48,160 bases of DNA from Mycobacterium sp. (GTDB taxonomy: Bacteria; Actinomycetota; Actinomycetes; Mycobacteriales; Mycobacteriaceae). Positions 8,198 to 15,800 of this stretch are shown one piece after another. The position numbers were made by a program, and so were the translations under genes. The number at the start of each line of letters is the position of its first letter. The first letter of the stretch is position 1. A model generated the notes under the pieces. It searched no databases and was not told where the DNA came from. It was given only the letters and a program-made list of their open reading frames with translations. The stretch is from positions 1 through 48,160 of the forward strand of contig JAOPUT010000338.1 in NCBI GenBank assembly GCA_025963385.1. Reading direction: 5' to 3'.

Positions 8198-8660
8198 GGA
8201 GGCGCCGGGTGGCCGATCTGTGCACCGGAAGTAGCTTCGTCGCGATCAACGCGGCGTCCGCAGGTGCGGGCACGGTCACTGAGTTCGACGTGTCCTCTGC
8301 AGCAATGCGTTGCGCGCGGGCGAACGCTCTCGCCGCCGGCGTCCGCGTAGACCCGCATCTGGGCAGCGGGGCGCGGGCCACCGAAGTCGGCCCGTTCGAC
8401 GTTGTGTTGTGCAACCCGCCTAACGTGCCATGCCCGCCCGGTGGCGGTGCACTGCCGATGCCGCGACCCGCCGGGCCGATGGTCGCGGTGGACGGGGGGA
8501 GCCGACGGCGGTTGAATACTGGACCCTCTGTGCGAAGCCGCGCCGCGCATACTCTCCGACGCCAGCACCATGCTGATCGTGCACTCGGAATTGTCCGATG
8601 TGGCAGAGAGGTCTTGCCCACGTCCCGGCACCACGGCCCAGATCGTCGATCGATTTGTTT
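8198..8660 (+). pseudogene. N-truncated, frameshifted SAM-dependent methyltransferase
   Basis: The fragment RRRVADLCTGSSFVAINAAS is motif I of a HemK-like class I methyltransferase (normally LCTGSG). It continues with AMRCARANALAAGVRVDPHL and VVLCNPPNVPCPPGGGAL, which carries the NPP motif. Near 8495, at a run of six G, the frame changes. In the next frame GADGG, a TGA stop, then ILDPLCEAAPRILSDASTM and LIVHSELSDVA follow. The N-terminal part is absent: homology begins where the opposite-strand SRPBCC remnant ends. The remnant fades out by about 8660. Confidence 0.7.
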
Positions 8661-9160
8661 GGCGGTGACCCAGCGGCGTGGGCGGCGTTCGATCCGGAGA
8701 CGTTGACGAGCAGACACCCTAAAAGGTGTTCCCGAGAAAGGACTCCGGAGAAATGGTCCGCCGCTTCTTCGGTGCCGGTGGAGACGCCGCCGCGGGCCGC
8801 ACGCAACCCGACGAGCGCTGTGCGTCGTCGAGGCTTGGAGCGCCTTTGTGGGGGTATCTACGCCACCGAGTGGGGCCGCGGATCGAAGGCCACGCCAAGA
8901 CGAACGGCCCCACTCCCAGCCGACCGACGCCGCGAAGCGGTGCACCCAACCGGAGGAGCCGTCGTGGACCTAGCAGACAAGCGGGTGACGCGCATCGAAG
9001 CAACGCGGCTGTTCGATGTCTTGCGCACCTCGGTGCGCTGGTGTGCGTTTTAGGGGGTATTCAACGAGCATGAAGACCATCGAGCCGGCGGCACCGAACT
9101 CGGCACTGACCGTGCTCTGCGGTGGTTTGGCCTCGACGCAAGCTGATCGTTGACGAGGAC
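8661..9160. other. Intergenic region, no supported gene
   Basis: About 500 bases upstream of the ligase gene. Several frames are open by chance, but none has recognisable protein character or a good start. It may be part of the decayed tract that precedes it. Confidence 0.4.
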
Positions 9161-10267
9161 ATGTCCATACCGCTGATAGGAGTCGAGGAGGAATACTTTC
9201 TCGTCGACCCACGATCATGGACCCCGCGACCCGCCGGCGCCCAAGTGGTTGCAACCGCGCGCGAAACGTTGACCGATCGGGTGTGTGGTGAGTTCACGCA
9301 ATACCAAGTGGAGGTGAACACGCCGCCGTGTGCCGATGTGAAAGCGCTGCGGGCGAACCTGTTTGGGCTGCGCACCGCGGCTGCAGCGGCGGCCGCCGCG
9401 TCCGGTGGATTGCGGATCTATGCATCGGGCACGCCGGTAGTCGCTGGCTGCGCACCGGGCGCTGTGGGCGACCATCCCCGTTATCGCGCCGCGGTCCAGC
9501 AGTACCGGACGATGCTCGACGACTTCGCGATCTGTGCCGTGCACGTGCACGTGCATCAGCCCGACGCCGAAGTTGCCGTTCTCGTCGGCAACCACCTCAG
9601 ACCGTGGCTGCCGTTGCTGGTGGCATTGAGTGCCAACTCACCGTTTGATCAGGGCAGAGACACGGGGTATGCCAGCTGGCGTGCCGTGATCAGGAGTCGG
9701 TTTCCGTGTTTGGGGCCGCCCCCGTACGTGGAATCGGTGAGCCATCAACGTCAACTCGCCGAGGCCATGGCCGAATCCGAGGCGATGTTGGACGCAGACA
9801 CCCCTTACTGGGACATCCGGTTCAATACGAGGTGGTCGACGTTGGAGATCCGGTCGATGGATGTCAATGCCGACATCGATGACACCGTGGCGCTTGCCGT
9901 TCTGGTCAGAGCGATGGTGGTAGTGGCGGCGGCGCGCGTAGAGGCGGGCGACCCGGGGCCTCGTCCGTGCAGCGAGCTGTTGCGGGCCGCGTACTGGCGC
10001 GCTGCCCGGGACGGTTGGTCTGGCAGCGGTATAGACGCGATGAGCGGACGAATCATGCCTGCCGCCGTGCAAGTCAGACGGCTCGTGGACTTCGTGAAAC
10101 CCGTCCTGCAGGCGTACGGGGAGTTCGACCTCGTCACGGCGTTCGTGCGGCGGTTGCAAGCGCGGGGCGGCGGTGCGGAACGGCAGCGGGCCAGCGCCAT
10201 GCGAAATGGCGTGCTGATCAGCGTTGTCGACGATCTTGTCAACCGGACGGCGGCCGTTCGGCACTGA
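9161..10267 (+). CDS. YbdK-type carboxylate-amine ligase (glutamate-cysteine ligase 2 family)
   Basis: A 368-residue protein of the GCS2/YbdK family, which ligates a carboxylate to an amine with ATP. Some members make gamma-glutamylcysteine weakly; the true substrate is often unknown. The N-terminus has the family signature LIGVEEEYFLVDP (residues 5-17). Other landmarks are FTQYQVEVNTPPCADV, AVHVHVHQPDAEVAV (the HVHV stretch), ALSANSPFDQGRDTGYASWR and WDIRFNTRWSTLEIRSMDVN. The ATG at 9161 was chosen because it puts the signature at the usual distance from the start; a GTG at 9122 is in frame. It stands between a decayed tract and a toxin-antitoxin remnant. Confidence 0.85.
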   Translation: MSIPLIGVEEEYFLVDPRSWTPRPAGAQVVATARETLTDRVCGEFTQYQVEVNTPPCADVKALRANLFGLRTAAAAAAAASGGLRIYASGTPVVAGCAPGAVGDHPRYRAAVQQYRTMLDDFAICAVHVHVHQPDAEVAVLVGNHLRPWLPLLVALSANSPFDQGRDTGYASWRAVIRSRFPCLGPPPYVESVSHQRQLAEAMAESEAMLDADTPYWDIRFNTRWSTLEIRSMDVNADIDDTVALAVLVRAMVVVAAARVEAGDPGPRPCSELLRAAYWRAARDGWSGSGIDAMSGRIMPAAVQVRRLVDFVKPVLQAYGEFDLVTAFVRRLQARGGGAERQRASAMRNGVLISVVDDLVNRTAAVRH

Positions 10268-10274
10268 GCGGTAA

Positions 10275-10421
10275 GTGGTTGGCTGTGCTGGCCCGACGGC
10301 GGAGAAGTTGGTCGGCGATCGTGCCGGTCAGTACAGCGTGCGGGTGAATGACCAATGGCGGGTCTGCATCACCTGGAGTGCCAGCGGCGCATCCAATCTC
10401 GAACTCGTTGACTATTACTAG
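10275..10421 (+). pseudogene. higB: 5'-truncated HigB-like toxin remnant
   Basis: The last 48 codons of a HigB/RelE-type toxin remain. The frame reads EKLVGDRAGQYSVRVNDQWR, continues VCITWSASGASNLELVDYY, and ends in TAG at 10419-10421. This matches the C-terminal half of HigB (typically DRAGQYSIRVNDQWRICF and VEIVDYH). A TAA at 10272-10274 closes the frame upstream, and the first half is missing. The stop lies 13 bases before the higA start, the normal spacing for a higBA pair. The fragment lacks the N-terminal part of the RNase fold and should be inactive. Confidence 0.75.
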
Positions 10422-10434
10422 AAAGGAGACCTCC

Positions 10435-10722
10435 ATGGCCGACTTCGCCCCCACTCACCCCGGCGAGATACTCATGACGGAGTTTCTCGAGCCGATGGGC
10501 ATCACGCAGTACCGGATCGCCAAAGCCATCGACGTCCCTGCTCGCCGGATCAACGAGATCGTTCACGGCAAGCGGGCGATCACCGCCGACACGGCGCTGC
10601 GACTGTCGCGCGCACTCGGGCTGACGGACATGTTCTTTATCAACATGCAGGCGCACTATGACGCCGAGGTCGCCCGAGAGAAGCTGGCGACCGAACTGGG
10701 CGCGATCGAACGGATCGCTTGA
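10435..10722 (+). CDS. higA: HigA-like antitoxin, apparently orphan
   Basis: A 95-residue XRE-type protein: HPGEILMTEFLEPMGITQYR, then IAKAIDVPARRINEIVHGKR and ITADTALRLSRALGLTDMFF. This is the HigA/VapI helix-turn-helix family, with the HTH at about residues 22-46. HigA binds and neutralises HigB and represses the shared promoter. The ATG follows a strong AAAGGAG site (10422-10428), which fixes the start. The upstream toxin is only a C-terminal fragment, so this antitoxin seems to lack its partner and may serve as a free repressor or counter toxins elsewhere. That role is inference. Confidence 0.85.
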   Translation: MADFAPTHPGEILMTEFLEPMGITQYRIAKAIDVPARRINEIVHGKRAITADTALRLSRALGLTDMFFINMQAHYDAEVAREKLATELGAIERIA

Positions 10723-10789
10723 GCCACAACGATCGAACGCGACGTCGTCTGGCGCGCGAGGCTCGGAAGTCCGCCAACGCGTCAGCCAG

Positions 10790-10843
10790 CTTTTTACGCC
10801 CCTGGGCATCACGCAGTACGGACTCGCGAAGGCGATCCGAGCC
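10790..10843 (+). pseudogene. Scar of a second higA copy
   Basis: The stretch encodes LFTPLGITQYGLAKAIRA, which matches residues 17-33 of the intact antitoxin (FLEPMGITQYRIAKAID). A run of 17 bases, tgggcatcacgcagtac, is identical at 10496-10512 and 10803-10819. Flanking codons differ by substitutions at many third positions, so this is an old divergent copy and not a recent slippage event. Nothing recognisable of the rest remains. Confidence 0.6.
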
Positions 10844-10922
10844 GCAATGTCATTCCACCGTCTTTCGTACGGATTCGCAGTCTCTGTACGGTGTGCACTC
10901 GGATCAGGAATGATCACTCGGC

Positions 10923-12050
10923 ATGGACGACAATACGTTTCGTCCCGGTGCACCCGGCGAGACAGCGGTCCCTGCCCGGGACGGCAGCCCGACGTCAACG
11001 GAGTTGCGGCGCTGGCGCCGGTACCTGGCCGACGAACGGGCCGAGGCAGCGGTCTACCGGGATCTGGCAGGGCGGCGCAGCGGAGAGGAACGCGAAATCC
11101 TGCTAGCCCTGGCCGACGCCGAGGGCCGCCACGAAGACCATTGGCGCACACTTCTTGGCGATCAGGTCGGCAAACCCCGCCGCGCGGCGCTACGTAGCCG
11201 GATCCTGGGATTCCTGGCCCGGCACTTCGGGTCCGTGTTCGTACTGGCGCTGGCCCAACGCGCCGAAGACCGCTCGACCTATGACACCGAGGCCGATGCC
11301 ACCGCCGCCATGGCCGCCGACGAACACATGCACGCCGAAGTGGTTCGCGCGCTGGCCACCCGCGGGCGCAACCGGCTGTCGGGGACCTTCCGGGCGGCGG
11401 TGTTCGGCGCCAACGACGGCCTGGTCAGCAATCTGTCCCTGGTCCTGGGCATCAGCGCCAGCGGGGTCTCCAACCACACCGTCCTCGTGACGGGTCTGGC
11501 CGGCCTGCTCGCCGGTGCGCTGTCGATGGGGGCGGGGGAATACGTATCGGTGAACTCCCAGCGCGAACTGCTGCGAGCCTCCACCCCAGATCCGCGTGCC
11601 GACTCGGCGCTACCCCGCCTCGACGTTGACGCCAACGAGCTAGCGCTGGTCTACCGGGCCCGCGGGATGAGCGAGTCCGAAGCACGGGAGCGCGCCACCG
11701 AAGTCCTCACCGCTGGCACACCGGGTTTCTCCGGGCACCCCCGCGACGCGGCGCCCAGCACCGAAGGTCACGACGCGGTCGGCACCGGCATCGGTGCCGC
11801 GGCATCGAGTTTCTGTTTCTTCGCCTCCGGCGCCCTGGTCCCGGTGCTGCCCTACCTGTTCGGACTGCAAGGCCTGGCCGCCGTCACCGTCGCCGCCGTC
11901 CTGGTGGGGGCCGCGCTCCTGACGACCGGTGTCGTCGTCGGATTGCTCTCCGGCGGACCACCCATGCGGCGGGCGCTACGTCAACTGCTCATCGGCTACG
12001 GCGCCGCCGCGGTCACCTATCTCCTCGGGCTGTTGTTCGGCGCGGCCTGA
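10923..12050 (+). CDS. Ferritin-like domain fused to VIT1/CCC1 transporter
   Basis: A 375-residue two-part protein. Residues about 27-145 form a ferritin/rubrerythrin-like helical bundle with acidic and His residues placed for metal binding (LADERAEAAVYRDLAG; ADAEGRHEDHW; ADEHMHAEVVR). From about residue 150 there is a VIT1/CCC1 membrane domain with the family motif FGANDGLVSN at 161-170, MGAGEYVSVNSQREL, and four or five hydrophobic helices ending at the C-terminus. Related fusions (MbfA type) export Fe or Mn, with the cytoplasmic bundle binding metal or sensing peroxide. The transport direction here is inferred from that family. Confidence 0.85.
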   Translation: MDDNTFRPGAPGETAVPARDGSPTSTELRRWRRYLADERAEAAVYRDLAGRRSGEEREILLALADAEGRHEDHWRTLLGDQVGKPRRAALRSRILGFLARHFGSVFVLALAQRAEDRSTYDTEADATAAMAADEHMHAEVVRALATRGRNRLSGTFRAAVFGANDGLVSNLSLVLGISASGVSNHTVLVTGLAGLLAGALSMGAGEYVSVNSQRELLRASTPDPRADSALPRLDVDANELALVYRARGMSESEARERATEVLTAGTPGFSGHPRDAAPSTEGHDAVGTGIGAAASSFCFFASGALVPVLPYLFGLQGLAAVTVAAVLVGAALLTTGVVVGLLSGGPPMRRALRQLLIGYGAAAVTYLLGLLFGAA

Positions 12051-12471
12051 ACTCGCCCTGCCCAGGGCCATCCTGGAGAAATGCCCGGAATGCGAATCCC
12101 CTGGGGGCTGGAGGCGTATTGTCATTGGCCGCAACATGATTCGCGACGAGCCTTCGAAGAATAGAGGGTAATTAAATCGGCGCTTGTCGTTATGTGGGAG
12201 GCTCGTTGCCGAGCAGTTGCGTTGGCGGGCAGTTTGGTGCCGCGGTGTTCGAGATAAAGCTCCAGATACGATAGTCACACCATCGCAACCACCCGCGACA
12301 ATCGTTCGAGCCGTGTGCGGACCGGCGTGGGTAATGCCGACCGCTCACGACCGCACCTCGACCCATCGGTCATCTGTCCAAGCGCACAACCGCCTCTCCA
12401 TAGCGGGCCCTTGCCGCGGCGCGCCACGGAATGAAACACCGCGTTCGGACGGCAGGGTCAAGGCCGTAAGA
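12051..12471. other. Intergenic region, nothing recognised
   Basis: About 420 bases between two genes that both end here (convergent). Base composition dips locally around 12160-12180 (aattaaat). No terminator, RNA gene or convincing frame is seen. Confidence 0.4.
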
Positions 12472-13839
12472 TCAGCCCGAGAGTGGCACGAAGCGCTTGA
12501 GTTTGCCGCTCGATTGGTTCCTGGTCAAGGTGTCGACCGAGAGCATGCGTATCGACGGCTGGGTCATCCCGTAGCGTTGCAGCGCCGCGACCAACGCCGG
12601 GACCAAGTCCTGCACGCTCATGGTGCCGACCACGAGCACGTCGGCTCCGCGCTCGGTCTGCAGCACCTGATACTCGACGATGCGCGGATCGGTGCCGAGC
12701 ACATGCCGAAAGGCGCTGGCGGGCACCGAGTGTGAGCCATAGACGAAGTCGTCGTCACGGCGGCCACTGATGTCGGCCACCCTAGCAAACGCGCTGCCGC
12801 AGACACACGGCTCGGACATGATCGTAATCTCATCGCCGAGGTCGTATCGGACGAAGGGAAACGAGCGGTTCGACAGGCCGGTGGCCAGCGTGCGCACCGC
12901 CGGCTCATCGAGCCCGACCGGTACCCCCGCGGCATCGACGCGTTCCAGGATCACCTCGTCCTCACAGATGTGCAGTCCCGATCCGTACCCGCAGCTGACC
13001 GCCTGCACACCGAGTTCGGTTGAGCCCCAGAGATTGTGGAGAGGCGCATCCCAGGCTTGTATGATCGCGTCGCGGTCCTCGGGCAAGAGCGGCTCGGAGT
13101 TGGTGCTCACCCGACGGGGTCGAATACCGAGGCGACCAGCCAACGTTGCACGAGCCAAGCGGCAGACGACGCTGGCATACCCGACCAGATGCGTTGGCGC
13201 ATAACGCTCAACCGCGGCGAGGACCTCGTCGAACGGTGCTCCGGCTTCGATGACGGCGGTGTCCATACCCGCGAGGGTGGGGACGTCGAACAGCGGCGTG
13301 CTCGCATGCGGTGGGACCCCGGCGGTAAGCACGGCCAACCGCGCAGGTGCCTCCGTTTGGGCGCTGCGTTCGGCACGCGCCTGCATCCGCCACGCCAGGC
13401 ACGCGGTGGTGACGAAGAATTGCCAATCCCAGACGTACACCCCGCGCACCCCGCTCGAGCCGCCGGAACTGAACACCTGCTGATCATGTCGCGTATAGGA
13501 GAACCCGGCCTGTGTGGCGAGAACCCGTTCCGCCTCTTTGCGATTGAGGTCGGGCGTCGTCGCGATTGCGTCCCATTCGTGTTGCGCCTCGGACTTCGTC
13601 AGGATCGGAATCGACGCCAGGTCCGATACCGCCACCGACTCGAAGTCCATGCCGCACAACCGCGCGGCGTAGAACGGCGACCGTTCGTGCGCGTAGGCGA
13701 GCACTGAACGCAACCTCTCGTCGCGATACCGCCGAATCTGCGCCGCTGACCAGTCCAGGCGACCTATGTGATCGTCGAGTGCGGCGGACACGTCGTGGAG
13801 ATGAGCGGCGCGGATGCGTTGATATGCAGACGACCCCAT
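12472..13839 (-). CDS. PaaK-like adenylate-forming enzyme (phenylacetate-CoA ligase family)
   Basis: A 455-residue protein of the PaaK branch of adenylate-forming enzymes, which activate an aryl or acyl acid with ATP, usually for CoA ligation. Landmarks are SVLAYAHERSPFYAARL near the N-terminus, the glycine- and serine-rich loop FSSGGSSGVRG, NLWGSTELG, and FVRYDLGDE near the ATP site. The C-terminal end has NQSSGKLKRFVPL with the expected catalytic lysine region. The substrate cannot be told. The ATG at 13839 follows GAAGGGAG at a good distance, which favours it over the first in-frame ATG 81 bases upstream. Confidence 0.8.
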   Translation of the reverse strand: MGSSAYQRIRAAHLHDVSAALDDHIGRLDWSAAQIRRYRDERLRSVLAYAHERSPFYAARLCGMDFESVAVSDLASIPILTKSEAQHEWDAIATTPDLNRKEAERVLATQAGFSYTRHDQQVFSSGGSSGVRGVYVWDWQFFVTTACLAWRMQARAERSAQTEAPARLAVLTAGVPPHASTPLFDVPTLAGMDTAVIEAGAPFDEVLAAVERYAPTHLVGYASVVCRLARATLAGRLGIRPRRVSTNSEPLLPEDRDAIIQAWDAPLHNLWGSTELGVQAVSCGYGSGLHICEDEVILERVDAAGVPVGLDEPAVRTLATGLSNRSFPFVRYDLGDEITIMSEPCVCGSAFARVADISGRRDDDFVYGSHSVPASAFRHVLGTDPRIVEYQVLQTERGADVLVVGTMSVQDLVPALVAALQRYGMTQPSIRMLSVDTLTRNQSSGKLKRFVPLSG

Positions 13840-14339
13840 GGCGGCTCCCTTCTCTACGCAGCCAGTGTGACCGCCGTACCGGCACGTGACTAGAGGCACG
13901 CTCGGGACGTCGCTGTGCATTCGTCATTTCGGACCGAGAAACGCGCTTCCGTACCCAACTTCATCGTCGCGGAGGCCGACATGGGTTTCAAGATTGACGA
14001 GGTCATCGAGCACGGTCCCTGGCTGTATCGATCCCACGTGTAGGGGATGGGATCGGACCTGGCACCACCTACACGCGCGTCGTTCTGTCGCGCGCGAGTA
14101 GAGATCATCGGCGATCGTTCGCAGTGCCACGTCCACCGATCTGGTTCACGTCCCGTGTGGACATGACCCGGGCGTGGCGCCGCGAGCGTCGACCACTGCC
14201 TGACACCGGGGTCGACGATCAGACCGCGACTGTCGTGATGGCCGCTTGACCACAAACTTGACGACAACACTGACGACAGTTGCCCGCCCACCTACGCCAA
14301 CGACAGACCCCTTCGGCTGTTAAACAGCCTGTTCATGGT
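13840..14339. other. Intergenic region with an inverted repeat
   Basis: About 500 bases with no supported gene. A minus-strand frame of 70 codons (13924-14136) is open but unlike any known protein. A short palindrome GGCTGTT-A-AACAGCC lies at 14315-14329, just before the tRNA-like stretch; it could be an operator or part of an old attachment region. Confidence 0.4.
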
Positions 14340-14394
14340 CACTGCCTGCTCCTGGCAGTGTCGGGGTCGTGGGTTTCGAATCCCCCTTCGCCCC
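14340..14394 (+). other. tRNA-like 3' fragment with a preceding hairpin
   Basis: A perfect seven-pair hairpin (CACTGCC/GGCAGTG, seven-base loop, 14340-14360) is followed by GTGGGTTTCGAATCCC, a T-arm-like element with the TTCGAAT loop core, and then an acceptor-like tail. The loop lacks U at position 33, the T loop is one base too long, and no matching 5' acceptor strand exists. It is therefore not a working tRNA. It could be a decayed tRNA or an attachment-site remnant. Confidence 0.35.
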
Positions 14395-14421
14395 GCGGGC
14401 ATAGGTTGGGCTTTTAAGCCT

Positions 14422-15429
14422 CTAGGCGAGGTCTGCGGAAGCACTGCGGCTGTAATCCACTAGGACCGCGCCACTGCATTGGTCACCGAGTGTTTGAAGC
14501 GCGATGTCGGCGCCTTCGCAGGTGAGGCGCACGATCCGTGCCAATTGGCCGGGGGCATCGCATTGCAGGTAGTGATCAGCGCTCGGGACGATCCAGTAGC
14601 GGTTCGTGCCGGGTTTGTCTTTGAGAAAGGCTTGCCAGACGTAATTCGCGACCCGCACCGGCGAGATGTTGTCGTGCAGACCCCACACCAGCGTTGTATT
14701 GATGTCGCTGGCCGAAAGTGCGGCGAGCCAACTGGTTTCATCGGCAGCGCGCTCGTGCAGGTATTGAATCGTGTCGGGCAGTACGCGGACGCCGTCGTGG
14801 CGAGCAAAGCATTTCGCCAGGGCGGCGATCTCGGGGTCGGCCAGGGTGCGCCGCGGCATGAAGGTGCTCGCGCCCAGCCCTGCCGCCAATAGCTCCGGCG
14901 TGGTCGCCGCTGCGGTGGCGCGTCCGGTGGCATCGTCGAGCAGCGCCGTCTGGAAGGCGGTGAGGTTGCCCAGGGGAAGAAAGATGTTCGCGTTGGTGAG
15001 GATGACGTTGGTGGGTATCGCCTCGTGCTGCTCGGCTGCCAGCATGCCCAGGGCGATCATCCCGACACTGCTGCCGCGGTCATGGGTGATCATCGCGTAT
15101 TCGGTCAGCTTCCATACCTCGGTGATGGCGTGAACCAGCAGGCGTGCGTCGTCATACAACGAGTAGACATAGGGTGCCGGTGGTTTGTCGGAGCACCCGA
15201 AGCCGGGGAAGTCCAGCAGGAAGATGTCGAAGTCCGCGCCGAGTTCACCTACTAGTGCGAAATAGTCGATGCTCGAGGTTGGGAAGCCGTGAACACACAC
15301 CAGGGCAGGTGCCCCCGGTGTGCCAGCGCGCCGGGTGAACACGGTGACTTCTCGTCCAGCGTTGGTTGGCGTTGACGACCGCCAGCCAAATGTCGTTGCG
15401 TCGCTGTACCACTGCGCGAAGATATCCAT
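14422..15429 (-). CDS. Alpha/beta hydrolase, haloalkane dehalogenase/epoxide hydrolase-like
   Basis: A 335-residue alpha/beta hydrolase. The oxyanion motif HGFP is at 47-50, and LLDFPGFGCSDKP follows at 71-83. The nucleophile elbow reads MITHDRGSSVG (113-123), with Asp117 in the place of the Asp nucleophile of dehalogenases and epoxide hydrolases; the usual Trp after it is replaced by Arg118. VWGLHDNISP carries the probable acid, and SADHYLQCD the base His near the C-terminus. It should hydrolyse a C-halogen, epoxide or similar bond, but the substrate is unknown. The ATG at 15429 follows GAAAGGGCGAG. Confidence 0.75.
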   Translation of the reverse strand: MDIFAQWYSDATTFGWRSSTPTNAGREVTVFTRRAGTPGAPALVCVHGFPTSSIDYFALVGELGADFDIFLLDFPGFGCSDKPPAPYVYSLYDDARLLVHAITEVWKLTEYAMITHDRGSSVGMIALGMLAAEQHEAIPTNVILTNANIFLPLGNLTAFQTALLDDATGRATAAATTPELLAAGLGASTFMPRRTLADPEIAALAKCFARHDGVRVLPDTIQYLHERAADETSWLAALSASDINTTLVWGLHDNISPVRVANYVWQAFLKDKPGTNRYWIVPSADHYLQCDAPGQLARIVRLTCEGADIALQTLGDQCSGAVLVDYSRSASADLA

Positions 15430-15800
15430 GAGTGCTCGCCCTTTCCCACCCGCTGTCGATCCTGACCGTAGTTCCGACTCCCGCAGGCTACGGCGGTATC
15501 GCGTCCATATCGGATACGTCAAAGTCTCGATCCCAGGGTAGGAATTCTCGAAACGCGACGTGGGGCAGGCCCGGAGGACACTCGGGAGCGACTCCAATAT
15601 CCAGCCACCCTACAACTGACCTCAGTCCGGGCACTTGACACAGAGAGGCGCCGTCTAGACCCCGGCGTAAGTCTTCTGGTCAATAACGCGGGGTACGGAG
15701 GTCGCTCAGGCATATGATCACGCCGGATTGACGAGCACCGGCGCCTTGCACGTCGGCTACGAGCTTTTGTCAGTCATGTCCTTCAGCGCAAGGAGGCCGC
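15430..15800. other. Divergent promoter region, nothing specific seen
   Basis: About 370 bases between the hydrolase and permease genes, which diverge from here, so it must hold both promoters. I could not identify convincing -10/-35 pairs or operators. A clear ribosome-binding site AAGGAGG ends it at about 15790-15796, before the permease ATG. Confidence 0.4.

Noticed and set aside
8726..9073. Possible small gene between the methyltransferase remnant and the YbdK gene
   Set aside because: Arg-, Pro- and Ala-rich translation without structure; several overlapping frames of equal quality.
13924..14136. 70-codon minus-strand frame upstream of the PaaK-like gene
   Set aside because: No family resemblance, no ribosome-binding site recognised, and the opposite strand has an equally open short frame.
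14340..14394. Functional tRNA gene
   Set aside because: No 5' acceptor partner, loop lacks U33, and the T loop is too long.
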